From NCBI GenBank assembly GCA_023416335.1, contig JAEZHY010000258.1, forward strand, positions 1-37,108: a DNA stretch of 37,108 nucleotides. Direction: 5' to 3'. The notes below the pieces were generated by a model. That model saw nothing but the letters and a program-made list of their open reading frames with translations. It was not told the DNA's origin and did not search any database. The stretch comes from Pseudomonadota bacterium. Its GTDB lineage: Bacteria; Desulfobacterota; Syntrophobacteria; Syntrophobacterales; Syntrophobacteraceae. Numbering within the stretch: position 1 is the first letter of the stretch; each line of letters begins with the position of its first letter. A program made the position numbers and the translations under genes. Shown one piece after another: positions 7,888-16,562 of the stretch.

Positions 7888-9327
7888 TTACCATTTCCAA
7901 ACCAGTCTCTCAGCCTGACCGATGAGATAGCAAAAGATATGGGCCGGTATTCTCAGCACTTTGGTAGTACCTATCGAGGAAATCTGGAAATCTTTTTCAT
8001 CTTTGGTGATCAAGTAGGCGAATTTGGGGTTTTCGGATCGGCAGTATGCAGCGAGGCCGCCATCACTATCCAGGACAGCATTGTTCTTGTACTTTACCTC
8101 GAAAGGCATCAGATAGGCAGGACTGCGTACTATGAAATCCACTTCTTTTTGCGATGAAGAATCCCGCCAGTAAACTATCTCCGGGGTATCCCTATAGTAG
8201 TAGGCGTAAAGGTGCCTGAGAATGGTGGTTTCGACGATCAGGCCCATTTGGCCGGGGTCGATCAGGATTTCATTCCCTCGCAGAAGAACGGCATTTCGCA
8301 GAGCGGCATCGACCAGATAATACTTGTTCCTCGCCTTCAAAACCCGCTTGCCGCCCAATGCTGCCGGGGGAAGGCGATAAATCAGGTTCGCCTGCTCCAG
8401 CAGCAGCAGATGATTTGAGACTGTGACACCTGACGTTTCAAGCTCTTTGGCACATTGCGCAAGAAGCAGGATGCCTCCCGAATGTAGACATAAATAGATG
8501 AAAAGTTTCTCCAGATCGGCAATCTTCCTGACGCCGAACAAGGCTGTCATGTCCCTTTTGAGTACACGCTCGACGACATCTTCCCTCAGTAGCCTTTGGC
8601 AAAGATCGATATCTTCCTGTCCTGCAGTTTCAGGAAACCCGCCGACAAGCAGGTATCGCTGGAACAGGGGCATAAGGGAGCGCATCTTTATCGCCAAACT
8701 TGCCATTTCCGACTGCTTCAACTTGAATACATCGACCACCCGCATATCGGATGATATCGATGAAAGCTGTTCACCCCGAAAATGCACGAACTCATAAAAG
8801 GAAAGGGTCGGGATCGGAACGGTTATCCAACGCCCGACGCCGCTCTCGGCCAGGCGTTCCCGATGGACAACGCTTGCCGAGCCCGTGGCAAGAATGCGGT
8901 AATTGGGCTTGTGATCGACCAGCAGCTTTATTTCGGTTTCCCATTCTTTTGAATATTGAATCTCATCCAGGAGGAGGATGACCTCCTTTTCTTCGGAGAT
9001 CATCGTTTCATGATAAAGTTGCAGGATTTCATTCAGTGATTGAACCTTGAGCATTGGGTGGTCGAGGCTCAGATACAGTATGCCTGCCGGATTGTGTCCC
9101 TCCTCGATGAGGCTCACGGCAATCTGCTGCAAGACCGTCGTTTTTCCCACCCTCCGAGGGCCGGAAAGCAGAACTGCCCGCCTCAGTTGGTAATTTTCGA
9201 GAAAGCTCCGGCAGGCCCCGAAAGCCAGGCGTTTATAATCCGGCACGCGGCATGGCTTTCCGCTCCACCACGGATTGAAGCCGTGAAGCACTCTCACGAT
9301 TTCAGCCTGTCCGAAAAAGTTCCTCAA
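7888..9327 (-). CDS. AAA-family ATPase with C-terminal DUF4143
   Basis: A 479-residue protein of the large AAA_14/DUF4143 family, whose cellular role is poorly known. Walker A is GPRRVGKTT (56-64); Walker B and an arginine-sensor region follow at VILLLDEIQYSKEWE and ILATGSAS. The C-terminal part carries a winged-helix-like stretch (ELETSGVTVSNHLLLLEQA) and then a PD-(D/E)XK-like motif, EVDFIVRS with FEVKYKN. The start annotated is TTG with AGGATGG upstream. A strong -10 box lies only about 14 bases before that TTG, so a downstream GTG (9297 or 9291) or leaderless translation is possible. GC content is like the host rather than the neighbouring AT-rich pair. Confidence 0.85.
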   Translation of the reverse strand: MRNFFGQAEIVRVLHGFNPWWSGKPCRVPDYKRLAFGACRSFLENYQLRRAVLLSGPRRVGKTTVLQQIAVSLIEEGHNPAGILYLSLDHPMLKVQSLNEILQLYHETMISEEKEVILLLDEIQYSKEWETEIKLLVDHKPNYRILATGSASVVHRERLAESGVGRWITVPIPTLSFYEFVHFRGEQLSSISSDMRVVDVFKLKQSEMASLAIKMRSLMPLFQRYLLVGGFPETAGQEDIDLCQRLLREDVVERVLKRDMTALFGVRKIADLEKLFIYLCLHSGGILLLAQCAKELETSGVTVSNHLLLLEQANLIYRLPPAALGGKRVLKARNKYYLVDAALRNAVLLRGNEILIDPGQMGLIVETTILRHLYAYYYRDTPEIVYWRDSSSQKEVDFIVRSPAYLMPFEVKYKNNAVLDSDGGLAAYCRSENPKFAYLITKDEKDFQISSIGTTKVLRIPAHIFCYLIGQAERLVWKW

Positions 9328-9340
9328 AATTCCATCCTAC

Positions 9341-9368
9341 ATTATATCTTGTCCCGAAATATTGTAAG
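9341..9368 (-). promoter_or_regulatory. Candidate sigma-70 promoter for the AAA ATPase
   Basis: On the minus strand a perfect TATAAT (9341-9346) lies 16 bases from CTTACA (9363-9368). The predicted transcript would start near 9334, almost at the annotated TTG start. Confidence 0.5.
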
Positions 9369-9524
9369 TATACTTAGCTTTTTTCGGATAAAAAAGCAAA
9401 CTATCTTCAATGGACTTTCGATTTTTCCTTGATACTCTCCGCCCTTTCGGCTCATCCTCCGTTGATCTCCCGGGCTTCGGCCATAGGAACGGGGTGCATA
9501 CCCTGATTGTTGGAGTCCGATTGC

Positions 9525-10415
9525 TCATATCTCCCGAAGCTTTTCCCGGGCTTTGCGGCAAAGTGGGTAGACCAGCACGTCCTTGGGAGATGCGCCGTGG
9601 CGCTCATGTCCGCGGTCCATGCGCCCGCGCCCGCTGGTACGTCCAAGATAAATCCAGTTAGCCGCCTGGTAGCATGTGCCTCGAAAACGCGAAGGGTCCA
9701 CCAGAGTCTCAAGGAGAACCGGCTTAACGGCATACCGCGCCTCCCAATCGTCGCCCACTCGACGGGCAAGAACAGAGAGCGCCGAACTGGCCAGACAGGA
9801 GACCCTCACCCAGGGCAGGATCAGAAAACGGCTGTTTTGTACAATGCGTTGAAGCCCCCGCAGACGCTGGGCATCATCCCAGCCGATCCACCGGTCTCGC
9901 GCCGTCATCCTCCATGCGGGGCTGCTGACCTGAACACAGCCCACCCGTTGGGGCTGAGGGAGAGTGGTGCGGACAAAATAGCGCAAATGGGCCCCAAAAG
10001 GAACTTTGCAGCCGAGATAATGATAGCGCTCCACCCACTCTCGCCACTGGCGCTGCTCCTGCCGGGTCTGAACCGGTTCCAGTACCACCGGCCCCACTTC
10101 GCCAACCTTCCCGGATATGGTCGCAGGCAGCACGTCCGTACTTTCGCCCACAGTCGGGAGGGGTGCAGTGCGCCCGCTCCCCCTTCTCGCCGGAAGCTGC
10201 AAAATGCCATTGCTGTCCAATTCTTCAAGAAACAGGCGGCATTCGTGTCCCTTCAAAGACCCATTCGGACGTCGCCACTCCAGCAACTCACAAATGGTGT
10301 TCGCCAATTCCGTGCGGCTCAAGCCGGCGCAATCGCCGATGGTTTCCCGGATCATCTCCAGTTCCGCAGGACTGAGACGATTACCACAAAAACGCAGTTC
10401 TACTTCTTTCACCAT
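9525..10415 (-). CDS. DUF4338 (DruA-like) protein, stand-alone
   Basis: A 296-residue protein. The ATG at 10415 is chosen because GGGAGG precedes it by nine bases; a longer frame runs upstream but is repeat DNA. Diagnostic blocks are WVERYHYLGCKVPFGAHLRY (127-146), NSRFLILPWVRVSCLAS (194-210), ETLVDPSRFRGTCYQAANW (236-254) and YLGRTSGRGRMDR (256-268). These are the conserved core of DUF4338, found in DruA of Druantia anti-phage systems and in many orphan proteins that behave like mobile genes. No DruB-E or helicase neighbour is present, so a Druantia system is not supported. The function of the orphan form is unknown. Cysteine and histidine ligands typical of a metal site are not obvious. Confidence 0.8.
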   Translation of the reverse strand: MVKEVELRFCGNRLSPAELEMIRETIGDCAGLSRTELANTICELLEWRRPNGSLKGHECRLFLEELDSNGILQLPARRGSGRTAPLPTVGESTDVLPATISGKVGEVGPVVLEPVQTRQEQRQWREWVERYHYLGCKVPFGAHLRYFVRTTLPQPQRVGCVQVSSPAWRMTARDRWIGWDDAQRLRGLQRIVQNSRFLILPWVRVSCLASSALSVLARRVGDDWEARYAVKPVLLETLVDPSRFRGTCYQAANWIYLGRTSGRGRMDRGHERHGASPKDVLVYPLCRKAREKLREI

Positions 10416-10579
10416 TTGACATCGCCTCCCGCAATTTTTCCATACTTCAGAGGAAGTCCAATGTCCAGCGAAAAACCTGGGGCAGCATCGCCGCAACCAA
10501 AATTCAAAAAACAAAACCCTCAACCACGAAAGGCACGAAATACACGAAAGAAAACAATGGGATAAGGTCGAAGTCGTAG

Positions 10580-10670
10580 GATGGGTGAAGCGGAGAGACT
10601 GTGTCGTGTCGTCAGTGAAAACCAGCCCAACTCCGGTCGATGACGACACAGTCTCGGAGCGCAACCCATC
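10580..10670. repeat. Nested palindromic repeat (GATGGGT ... ACCCATC)
   Basis: Outer arms GATGGGT (10580) and ACCCATC (ending 10670) enclose inner arms AGACTGTGTCGT and ACGACACAGTCT, giving a possible 91-base cruciform. CACGAAATACACGAAAG-type degenerate tracts lie on both sides (about 10520-10555 and 10690-10710). No gene is supported between 10416 and 11145. Confidence 0.6.
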
Positions 10671-10855
10671 AATTTTTGAATGAGCGATACGAGTACGAAA
10701 CACACGAAAGTGCCGTTCAGTTCTCCTTGGCTTAAAGTGCGCCTCAGAAGTTGATGTCAAACGATTTACAGAACCGCAAGCATGGAAATCCAGCTCAAAA
10801 ACAAGAAAATGCCTGATAGTAGTATGAAAATCACGAAAGAAAACAATAGTATAGA

Positions 10856-11050
10856 GCCGTAGGATGGGTGGGAGCGGAGCGGGAACCCATCAGTTTTTGA
10901 GGTTCGTTCCTCTCTTAGTTGCCGGGAAGTTCAGGGGCTGTCGAATACGACTTCTTTTCCCATATGACAACTTTCCCGTATTTCCGGACACCGACTTATG
11001 CCCCTCCGGCCAATCATTCCCGGGCGTTCCGAAAAACGATGGGTTGTCAC
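10856..11050 (+). repeat. 190-base dispersed repeat, copy 1
   Basis: It opens with CCGTAGGATGGGTGGGAGCG, whose GATGGGT pairs with a nearby ACCCATC, and closes with AAAACGATGGGTTGTCAC. A second diverged copy with the same order of blocks lies at 28267-28460. No open frame is conserved between the two copies. Confidence 0.75.
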
Positions 11051-11145
11051 CCATCCTCGTGCTGTTGCTTCAAAACTGGGGCACAAGCCGAAAAAGGAAA
11101 TAGGCAACTTAAGGGCACGGGTTTCAGCCCATGGAACGGTGACAC

Positions 11146-11508
11146 CTATTTCATTTTGGCAGCGTTGATTAGCTTCAGGAACTCGTCAGTGTCATTAGGG
11201 GTGACATAAATTTTCCTGATAAAGAAGGAGCGATTCTTTAATACGATTATCAAACCCTTCTTAAAGAATAAATTGCCCAGAACCTGGCAATTTCCCAGGA
11301 TACCGTCCCGCAACTCAAAATTTCGAATCTCGTCGATTTCCGCAATCTTAACAGTCCGGCTTTTGAAAGGTATGGACCTCAACATCCTGCCTTTTATGCG
11401 CAAAGTACCAGGGGAAACTGTGTAGTCGAACCTGGAAAACACGTAGAAAATGAAGACAAGGACTATTCCAGACAGACCGAGTATCAGCAATGGATATGCT
11501 TGAGCCAT
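11146..11508 (-). CDS. Small membrane-anchored hypothetical protein, possibly PH-like
   Basis: About 120 residues. One transmembrane helix (YPLLILGLSGIVLVFIFYVF) is followed by a soluble basic domain with repeated beta-strand patterns (YTVSPGTLRIKGRML, KIAEIDEIRNFELRDG, FFIRKIYVTPND), reminiscent of bacterial PH domains. I start at the second methionine because GAAGGGTGG precedes it; the ATG at 11526 has no ribosome site. It is isolated, with no informative neighbours. Function unknown. Confidence 0.6.
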   Translation of the reverse strand: MAQAYPLLILGLSGIVLVFIFYVFSRFDYTVSPGTLRIKGRMLRSIPFKSRTVKIAEIDEIRNFELRDGILGNCQVLGNLFFKKGLIIVLKNRSFFIRKIYVTPNDTDEFLKLINAAKMK

Positions 11509-11522
11509 TCTATCCACCCTTC

Positions 11523-11693
11523 TCATACGGAATTGCGTTCAAGTTTGTGCCGACCAACACACACCTGCGTCATTCCGGCGTAAGCCGGAATATATTATAC
11601 GTGTCCAACATGGCTGCACAAGGAGGGATTCCTGTTCGCCGTTCTTGTTCCCGCCTCTTGCGCTTCGCGCCCGGATTCGAGAATCCGGGCCAC
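11523..11693. repeat. Intergenic palindromic repeats
   Basis: The start resembles the left end of the large dispersed repeat (CATACGGAATTGCGTTCAAG). A CATTCCGGC / GCCGGAATA hairpin follows at about 11570. At 11654-11690 is a block (CCTCTTGCGCTTCGCGCCC plus a GGATTC/GAATCC hairpin) that recurs at 21041-21077. No gene seen. Confidence 0.55.
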
Positions 11694-11761
11694 CCTGTTT
11701 ATGGCTGTCCGCATCTGCATTTTGGAGGGGGTATGGTGGCATAGAGACTTGGCGCAGAAAC

Positions 11762-11831
11762 ATTCAGCCCCACGCGTTTTCTGCGTGGGGCTGAATATAT
11801 CGGGGGGTGCGGGGGAATCATTCCCCCGCGC
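11762..11831. terminator. Strong hairpins downstream of the lut operon
   Basis: A perfect 14-base stem (ATTCAGCCCCACGC with GCGTGGGGCTGAAT, loop of 7) is followed on the plus strand by GCGGGGGAA-tca-TTCCCCCGC. Both lie within 100 bases of the stop of the fused lut gene on the minus strand. Neither has a clean T-run on that strand, so they may act as repeat hairpins, RNA 3'-end stabilisers or weak terminators. The second hairpin recurs at 14672-14694. Confidence 0.5.
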
Positions 11832-11857
11832 TTTTGGCTTTTCTTTTTTTTGTTTTT

Positions 11858-14017
11858 TTAGCTTTTCTTCTGTTCCGCTACGATCTCCGCGATGTGCTTT
11901 ACCTGCATGCGGCCGCCGCGTTTTTTCATGCCTCCGCGAAGCTGGAGGACGCAGCCCGGACAGTCCGTGACGAGCACTTCGGCTCCGGTTGCTTCAGCCT
12001 TGTCGAGTTTTCTCCTCAGCAGTTCCGCCGAGATTTCCGGAAAGTCGGCCGAGAAGGACCCGCCGAAGCCGCAGCAGACTTCTTCGTCCTTGGACTGGAC
12101 GTATTCGAGACCGGCTGTGGCTAGAAGCTCGCGCGGTTCTTTGGTTACGCCGAGTCCCCGGCAGAGATGGCAGGGGGCGTGGTAGGCGACCTTTTGTCCC
12201 GCCGGCCGGAACTCGTCCGGTGAGATTCCCAGGATCCGGGTGACAAACGAGCTGAAGTCTATGATTTTGTCCCTCAGTTGCGCGACCTTAACTGCCAGGG
12301 CGGGTTCATCGGCGAGCAGCCCCGGATAGTTCTCCTTGAGGTGCGAGCCGCAGGAGGCGCAGAGCGTGACGACGTAATCGTAGTCAGCGGGGTCCAGGGC
12401 TTTCAGGTTCTGGACTGCGACCTCCCGGGCCGTTTCCTTTTCTCCCATCATCTGGGCCGGCAGGCCGCAGCAGGTCTGTTCCGTCGGATATTCGAACTGA
12501 ACGCCGTGTCCCTTGCAGATTTTCAGCAGGGCGCGTGCCTGTTCGGGGTATACGAAATCTACAAGACAGCCGCCGAAAAGCGCGACGCGATACTTCGGGG
12601 TTTCGATTCGCGGGTTGATGTGCTCCCATATATCCCGAAGCGGGGTTTTCGCAATTGCCGGAAGGCGCCGGAACCCGTGTTCGCCCGAGAAAAGCATCGG
12701 GAGGTGCCGGATGAAGCCGTCTTCCGCAACCGGTTTCTGCGCGATTTTCGCCTTGCGCAGGAGGAAGTGGAAGAGGCGGCGGTTCGAGAGCACCTTCTGC
12801 AGCATGAAATTCCTGAGCGGCTTTTTCCCCTCGACCTGAAGGATCGTCCGGGAGACTTCCTTTATCAGGTGCGGGAGGTTTATTCCGGACGGGCAGATCT
12901 TCTTGCATGCCTGGCAGTTGAGGCAGTTTTTGACGATCGCGCGAGCATTTTCACGGCCGTGATAGAAGTAGGTCATCACGAGCCCGATTGCCCCGATGTA
13001 GACATGGCCGAGCTGATGGCCTCCGACGAGCCTGTAGATGGGGCAGACGTTCGCGCACGCGCCGCAGCGGATGCAGCGGAGCGCCTGGGAAAAGACCGGG
13101 TCGTTTGCCAGGGCAAGTCTTCCGTTGTCGAGGAAGACGATGTGCATCTGTTTGCGCCCGCCTTCGGCCGTCTTGCACTCCGTTGCGCCGGTAATCCATG
13201 TGACGTAGGTGGAGATTACCTGACCCGTTGCGTTGCGGGGGAGGGCGGTCAGGACCCGGAGGGCCGATTTGAGATCCGGAACGAGCTTATCGACACCTAC
13301 CAGGGCGACGTGGACGCGAGGCAGGGTGGTGACCAGCCTTCCGTTCCCTTCGTTCGTGACGAGCCCGATGGTGCCGGTTTCGGCGATTGCGAAGTTTGCG
13401 CCGCTTATTCCCATATCCGCCTGGAGAAACTTTTGCCTCAGTTCGCGCCTGGCCACCTTGACCATCCCGAATATGTCGTCGGGGTCCTGCTTTTCACCGG
13501 TAACTTTGGTAAAGAGTTCGGCAACCTCGCCGCGGGAGAGGTGGATGGCGGGCATGACCATATGCGACGGCCCTTCGCCGCGGAGCTGGATAATCCATTC
13601 GCCGAGGTCGGTTTCGGTCACGTCGAAGCCTTCCCGTTCCAGGAAAGGGTTGAGGAAGGTCTCTTCGGCGGTCATCGACTTGCCCTTGACGATGTGCTTG
13701 ACGTTGTTGTCTTTGGCTATCCGGGCAATAATGGAGTTGGCTTCGAAGGCGGTGCGCGCAAAGTGCACGGTTATGCCGGCTTCGGTTGCGCGCGCGGTGA
13801 ATTCTTCCCGGAGCTTCTCCAGGTTGGGGATGGATTCGTCCCTGGCTTCCGCTATTTCGCAGGCCAGGGCGTCGAAGTCGATTCCCGCGAAGGCGTTTGC
13901 CCGCGCCGGGGGATATTGGGTCGCGAATGAATCCAGGGTGGTCCCGAGGAAATCATTTTTGAGGGCTTTCTTAAGGTCTTTTTTGTACGATTTGAGGTCG
14001 TGGGGCGTCTTTATCAT
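11858..14017 (-). CDS. Fused LutB-LutA L-lactate dehydrogenase Fe-S subunit
   Basis: A 719-residue cytoplasmic subunit of the LutABC/LldEFG L-lactate oxidising complex. The N-terminal LUD domain (about 65-300) is LutB-like, with ISGANFAIAETGTIGLVTNEGN at 204-225. Two 4Fe-4S sites follow: Cys315/318/321/325 and Cys365/368/371/375. The last third is LutA-like with two CCG domains (Cys484, CC516-517, Cys553/556; Cys616, CC648-649, Cys686/689) that may hold non-cubane clusters. In Bacillus these are separate genes; a fusion is known in sulfate reducers. It overlaps lutC by one base (TAATG), with AAGGAGG just upstream. It would pass electrons from lactate to the quinone pool or another carrier. 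Confidence 0.92.
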   Translation of the reverse strand: MIKTPHDLKSYKKDLKKALKNDFLGTTLDSFATQYPPARANAFAGIDFDALACEIAEARDESIPNLEKLREEFTARATEAGITVHFARTAFEANSIIARIAKDNNVKHIVKGKSMTAEETFLNPFLEREGFDVTETDLGEWIIQLRGEGPSHMVMPAIHLSRGEVAELFTKVTGEKQDPDDIFGMVKVARRELRQKFLQADMGISGANFAIAETGTIGLVTNEGNGRLVTTLPRVHVALVGVDKLVPDLKSALRVLTALPRNATGQVISTYVTWITGATECKTAEGGRKQMHIVFLDNGRLALANDPVFSQALRCIRCGACANVCPIYRLVGGHQLGHVYIGAIGLVMTYFYHGRENARAIVKNCLNCQACKKICPSGINLPHLIKEVSRTILQVEGKKPLRNFMLQKVLSNRRLFHFLLRKAKIAQKPVAEDGFIRHLPMLFSGEHGFRRLPAIAKTPLRDIWEHINPRIETPKYRVALFGGCLVDFVYPEQARALLKICKGHGVQFEYPTEQTCCGLPAQMMGEKETAREVAVQNLKALDPADYDYVVTLCASCGSHLKENYPGLLADEPALAVKVAQLRDKIIDFSSFVTRILGISPDEFRPAGQKVAYHAPCHLCRGLGVTKEPRELLATAGLEYVQSKDEEVCCGFGGSFSADFPEISAELLRRKLDKAEATGAEVLVTDCPGCVLQLRGGMKKRGGRMQVKHIAEIVAEQKKS

Positions 14018-14568
14018 TACTTGTCCTCCTTCATGATCAGGAGGTGCAATTCCTGGGGCCCGTGCACCCCGATCGTGAGCACCCGCTCGATATCCGCGGT
14101 GCGGCTCGCTCCGCTGATAAAAGCGAGGTAGCCGGGGGCCTTTTTGAATATCTTGGTCAGTTCGGCTTCCAGGGCGGTTGCATCGGGCACGATGCGCGAT
14201 TTGGGAAGAACCGCCACGTGGGTTTCGCTGAGCATCGTGGCAATCCGCAGGTCCTCGGCGCTGGAATCGACGACCAGGGTTGCGGTCTCGGCAATGCCCC
14301 AGTCGGCCGTTGTGAATCCCGTATGGATTTGCCCTATGTGGTCCCTCAGGTTTTCGGTCAGGAGTTTCAGACCGTTCTTCTCACAGAGAGTCGCCAGGTT
14401 TTTGGAGGACTTGCCGAGTTTGGGAGCGGCGATGCTCGATCCTCCCTGCTTTTTGGTCAGGTCGATCACATATTCCAGGGCTTCTTTCATATTCTCGACT
14501 TCGGTGACCACGGTCTGGACGGCCGCGGCCCTCTGCTTCATCAGTTCCAAGCCTTTTGGATTCTCCAT
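14017..14568 (-). CDS. lutC: LutC/LldG-type LUD-domain lactate utilisation protein
   Basis: A 183-residue protein covering the LUD fold. Recognisable blocks are GFTTADWGIAETATLVVDSS, LRIATMLSETHVAVLPKSRIVPD and FISGASRTADIERVLTIGVHGP near the C-terminus, the usual LutC ending. It is the small partner of the fused LutB-LutA protein encoded immediately downstream with a one-base overlap. GAGGT lies ahead of the ATG. It sits about 210 bases downstream of lctP in the same direction, with a partial dispersed repeat in the gap. Confidence 0.92.
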   Translation of the reverse strand: MENPKGLELMKQRAAAVQTVVTEVENMKEALEYVIDLTKKQGGSSIAAPKLGKSSKNLATLCEKNGLKLLTENLRDHIGQIHTGFTTADWGIAETATLVVDSSAEDLRIATMLSETHVAVLPKSRIVPDATALEAELTKIFKKAPGYLAFISGASRTADIERVLTIGVHGPQELHLLIMKEDK

Positions 14569-14580
14569 CGGCTTTTACCT

Positions 14581-14694
14581 CACGTATTTGCGTTGAAGCT
14601 GGTAATATAAAAGCGTGGGGGTCGTAAACCCCCACTCCCCCTCGCCGCTTCGCGGCTCAGTATCCCGGGGGGTGCGGGGGAATCATTCCCCCGC
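14581..14694 (+). repeat. Dispersed structured repeat, copy D (partial), plus GCGGGGGAA hairpin
   Basis: 14581-14659 matches the left part of the large repeat (CACGTATTTGCGTTGAAGCT, the GTGGGGGTcgtaAACCCCCAC hairpin, GCCGCTTCGCGGC). It then breaks off into the GCGGGGGAA-tca-TTCCCCCGC hairpin also seen at 11808-11830. It sits inside the lctP-lutC-lut operon, so transcription must cross it or lutC must have its own promoter. Confidence 0.75.
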
Positions 14695-14780
14695 TCTTTT
14701 CAGGTTTTAAGTATCGCCTTGACACCCATCCTGCCCGACTCAGTCCCGGACCTCTTGGGCGCAATATTGGCTGCACTGCA

Positions 14781-16562
14781 CTAAACCGGCTGGATGGTCC
14801 CGGTCGGGGTCTTCCCGCCAAGCATCCTGGCCGACACGGTTATGATTACCACCACCAGCAACGCGACTGCCAGATAGGTCGCTCCGGTCGATGGATCGAA
14901 GACCGCAACAGCCTTCGGCGCAGGTGCGGCGCCAGGTACGGCCTTTTCATAGACGGGCACGATCCATTTGATCACGTAAGCCTGGAGGTAGGCAAGTATA
15001 GCAACAAACGTCGTCAAAATGAGCGAATGTTTGAGTGTAAAGCGGAAAATATCTCCTTCGCGGCCCACAAGACCCGTTGCCGCCGTGGCAACCGCGATCG
15101 ACTGGGGTGAGATCATCTTGCCGCAGACGCCGCCGGAGGTATTGGCCGCAACGGTAATAACCGGATCGACACCGATTTTGGAAGCCGTTACTTCCTGGAG
15201 CTTTCCGAAAAGGGCGTTCGTGGACGTATCGGAACCGGTCATGAAGACGCCGAGCCAGCCAAGGAAAGGCGCGAAGAAGGGGAAGATGTTCCCGGTTGCT
15301 GCGAAAGCGAGGCCCAGGGTGGTGGCCATTCCCGAGAAGTTCATTATGTATGCGAAACCCAGAATGGTCGAGATGGTGAAAATCGGCCAGCGAAGGCTTT
15401 TGAGCGTCTCGCCGGCGACCTGTCCCGCCATGCTGCGCGAAGAGCCCATAACCGGAATCGAGAAAAGGCCCGCAAGGAGGATTGCCGTCCCGGCCGCGCT
15501 GAGGAGGTTAAAGGGGTACACGGCCGCAACCGGCGCAGTGCCTCGGATCACCATGTTGTGGAGGCCGGGGATCTGGAATTTGAAAAGGGTGTAATAATCC
15601 AGGACATCCTTGATCGACTGTACGCCCCAGGCCGCAACGAATACGGAGAGAAGGATGAACGGGGTCCATGCCCTGAACACCTGCCCACCGGTGTACCGGA
15701 GTTCTTCCCGGCCCGTGGATGCGGCTTCGTGTTCGAATCTCCAGCTTTCCTTCGGGTGCCATATTCTCAGGAAGAAAACGGTGCAGACGATGGATACGAT
15801 GGATGCCAGGATGTCGGGAAGCATGGGGCCGAGGTAGTTTGCCGAAAGGAACTGCGCGAGGGCGAAGGAGACACCGCTGACCATGGCGGCCGGCCAAACT
15901 TCGAGGCCTTTTTTCCAGCCGCTCATCAATATCATCAGATACATCGGGACCAGAACGCTCAGGAAGGGGAGAGTCCGGCCTACCATCTGGGAGATGGCCA
16001 TCGTATCGACCCCGGAAACCTGTCCGGCGACGATGATGGGAATGCCGATCGCCCCGAAGGCGACGGGGGCGGTGTTTGCGAGCAGGCAGACCCCTGCGGC
16101 GTAGAGCGGAGAGAAGCCCAGTCCTGCAAGCATTGCCGCCGAAATCGCAACGGGGGTCCCGAACCCTGCCGCGCCTTCGAGGAAGGCGCCGAAGGAAAAT
16201 GCGATCAGGAGGGCCTGCATGCGCCGGTCGTCGGATATGGAAGCAAGAGAATTTTTAATGATTTCAAACTGGCCGGTCTTAACGGAAAGATTGTAGATGA
16301 AAACTGCTGTGATGACGATCCAGGCAACGGGCCACACGCCGAAGAGCATTCCGTTGAAGGTCGCGAGGAGGGCCAGGTGCGCGGGCATTCCGTAGCCTGC
16401 GATTGCAATCACGATTGCGATGGCAACCGCGCTGACGGCGGCCCAGTGGCCCTTCATGCGTTTAACGGCCAGTGCCCAGAAAAGATAAAAGATGGGGATT
16501 GAAGCCATTAGTGCCGAGAGCCCGAGATTGTTCAACGGATCCGTAACCATTTTCCAGGTCAT
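14781..16562 (-). CDS. lctP: L-lactate permease
   Basis: A 593-residue integral membrane transporter of the LctP/LldP family that imports lactate (and often glycolate) with protons. Many hydrophobic helices are visible. Conserved signatures include FSFGAFLEGAAGFGTPVAIS, LLANTAPVAFGAIGIPI and FLGWLGVFMTGSDTSTNALFGKLQ, followed by TSGGVCGKMISPQSIAVA. It is slightly longer than the E. coli protein (551). The ATG at 16562 is preceded by AAAGGAG at eight bases; a longer upstream frame would run through the operator and promoter and is rejected. First gene of the minus-strand lactate operon. Confidence 0.95.
   Translation of the reverse strand: MTWKMVTDPLNNLGLSALMASIPIFYLFWALAVKRMKGHWAAVSAVAIAIVIAIAGYGMPAHLALLATFNGMLFGVWPVAWIVITAVFIYNLSVKTGQFEIIKNSLASISDDRRMQALLIAFSFGAFLEGAAGFGTPVAISAAMLAGLGFSPLYAAGVCLLANTAPVAFGAIGIPIIVAGQVSGVDTMAISQMVGRTLPFLSVLVPMYLMILMSGWKKGLEVWPAAMVSGVSFALAQFLSANYLGPMLPDILASIVSIVCTVFFLRIWHPKESWRFEHEAASTGREELRYTGGQVFRAWTPFILLSVFVAAWGVQSIKDVLDYYTLFKFQIPGLHNMVIRGTAPVAAVYPFNLLSAAGTAILLAGLFSIPVMGSSRSMAGQVAGETLKSLRWPIFTISTILGFAYIMNFSGMATTLGLAFAATGNIFPFFAPFLGWLGVFMTGSDTSTNALFGKLQEVTASKIGVDPVITVAANTSGGVCGKMISPQSIAVATAATGLVGREGDIFRFTLKHSLILTTFVAILAYLQAYVIKWIVPVYEKAVPGAAPAPKAVAVFDPSTGATYLAVALLVVVIITVSARMLGGKTPTGTIQPV

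Noticed and set aside
9525..10415. A Druantia defence system
   Set aside because: Only the DruA-like domain is present. No large helicase DruE or other Dru genes lie on either side.
9507..10565. A 352-codon plus-strand frame
   Set aside because: Antisense to the DUF4338 gene, which has the recognisable family motifs.
12278..13930. A 550-codon open frame on the plus strand
   Set aside because: It is antisense to the fused lut gene, whose cysteine motifs and LUD domain are unmistakable. Long antisense frames are expected in GC-rich coding DNA, and its product matches nothing.
15558..16502. A 314-codon plus-strand frame
   Set aside because: Antisense shadow of lctP with low-complexity charged content and no ribosome site.
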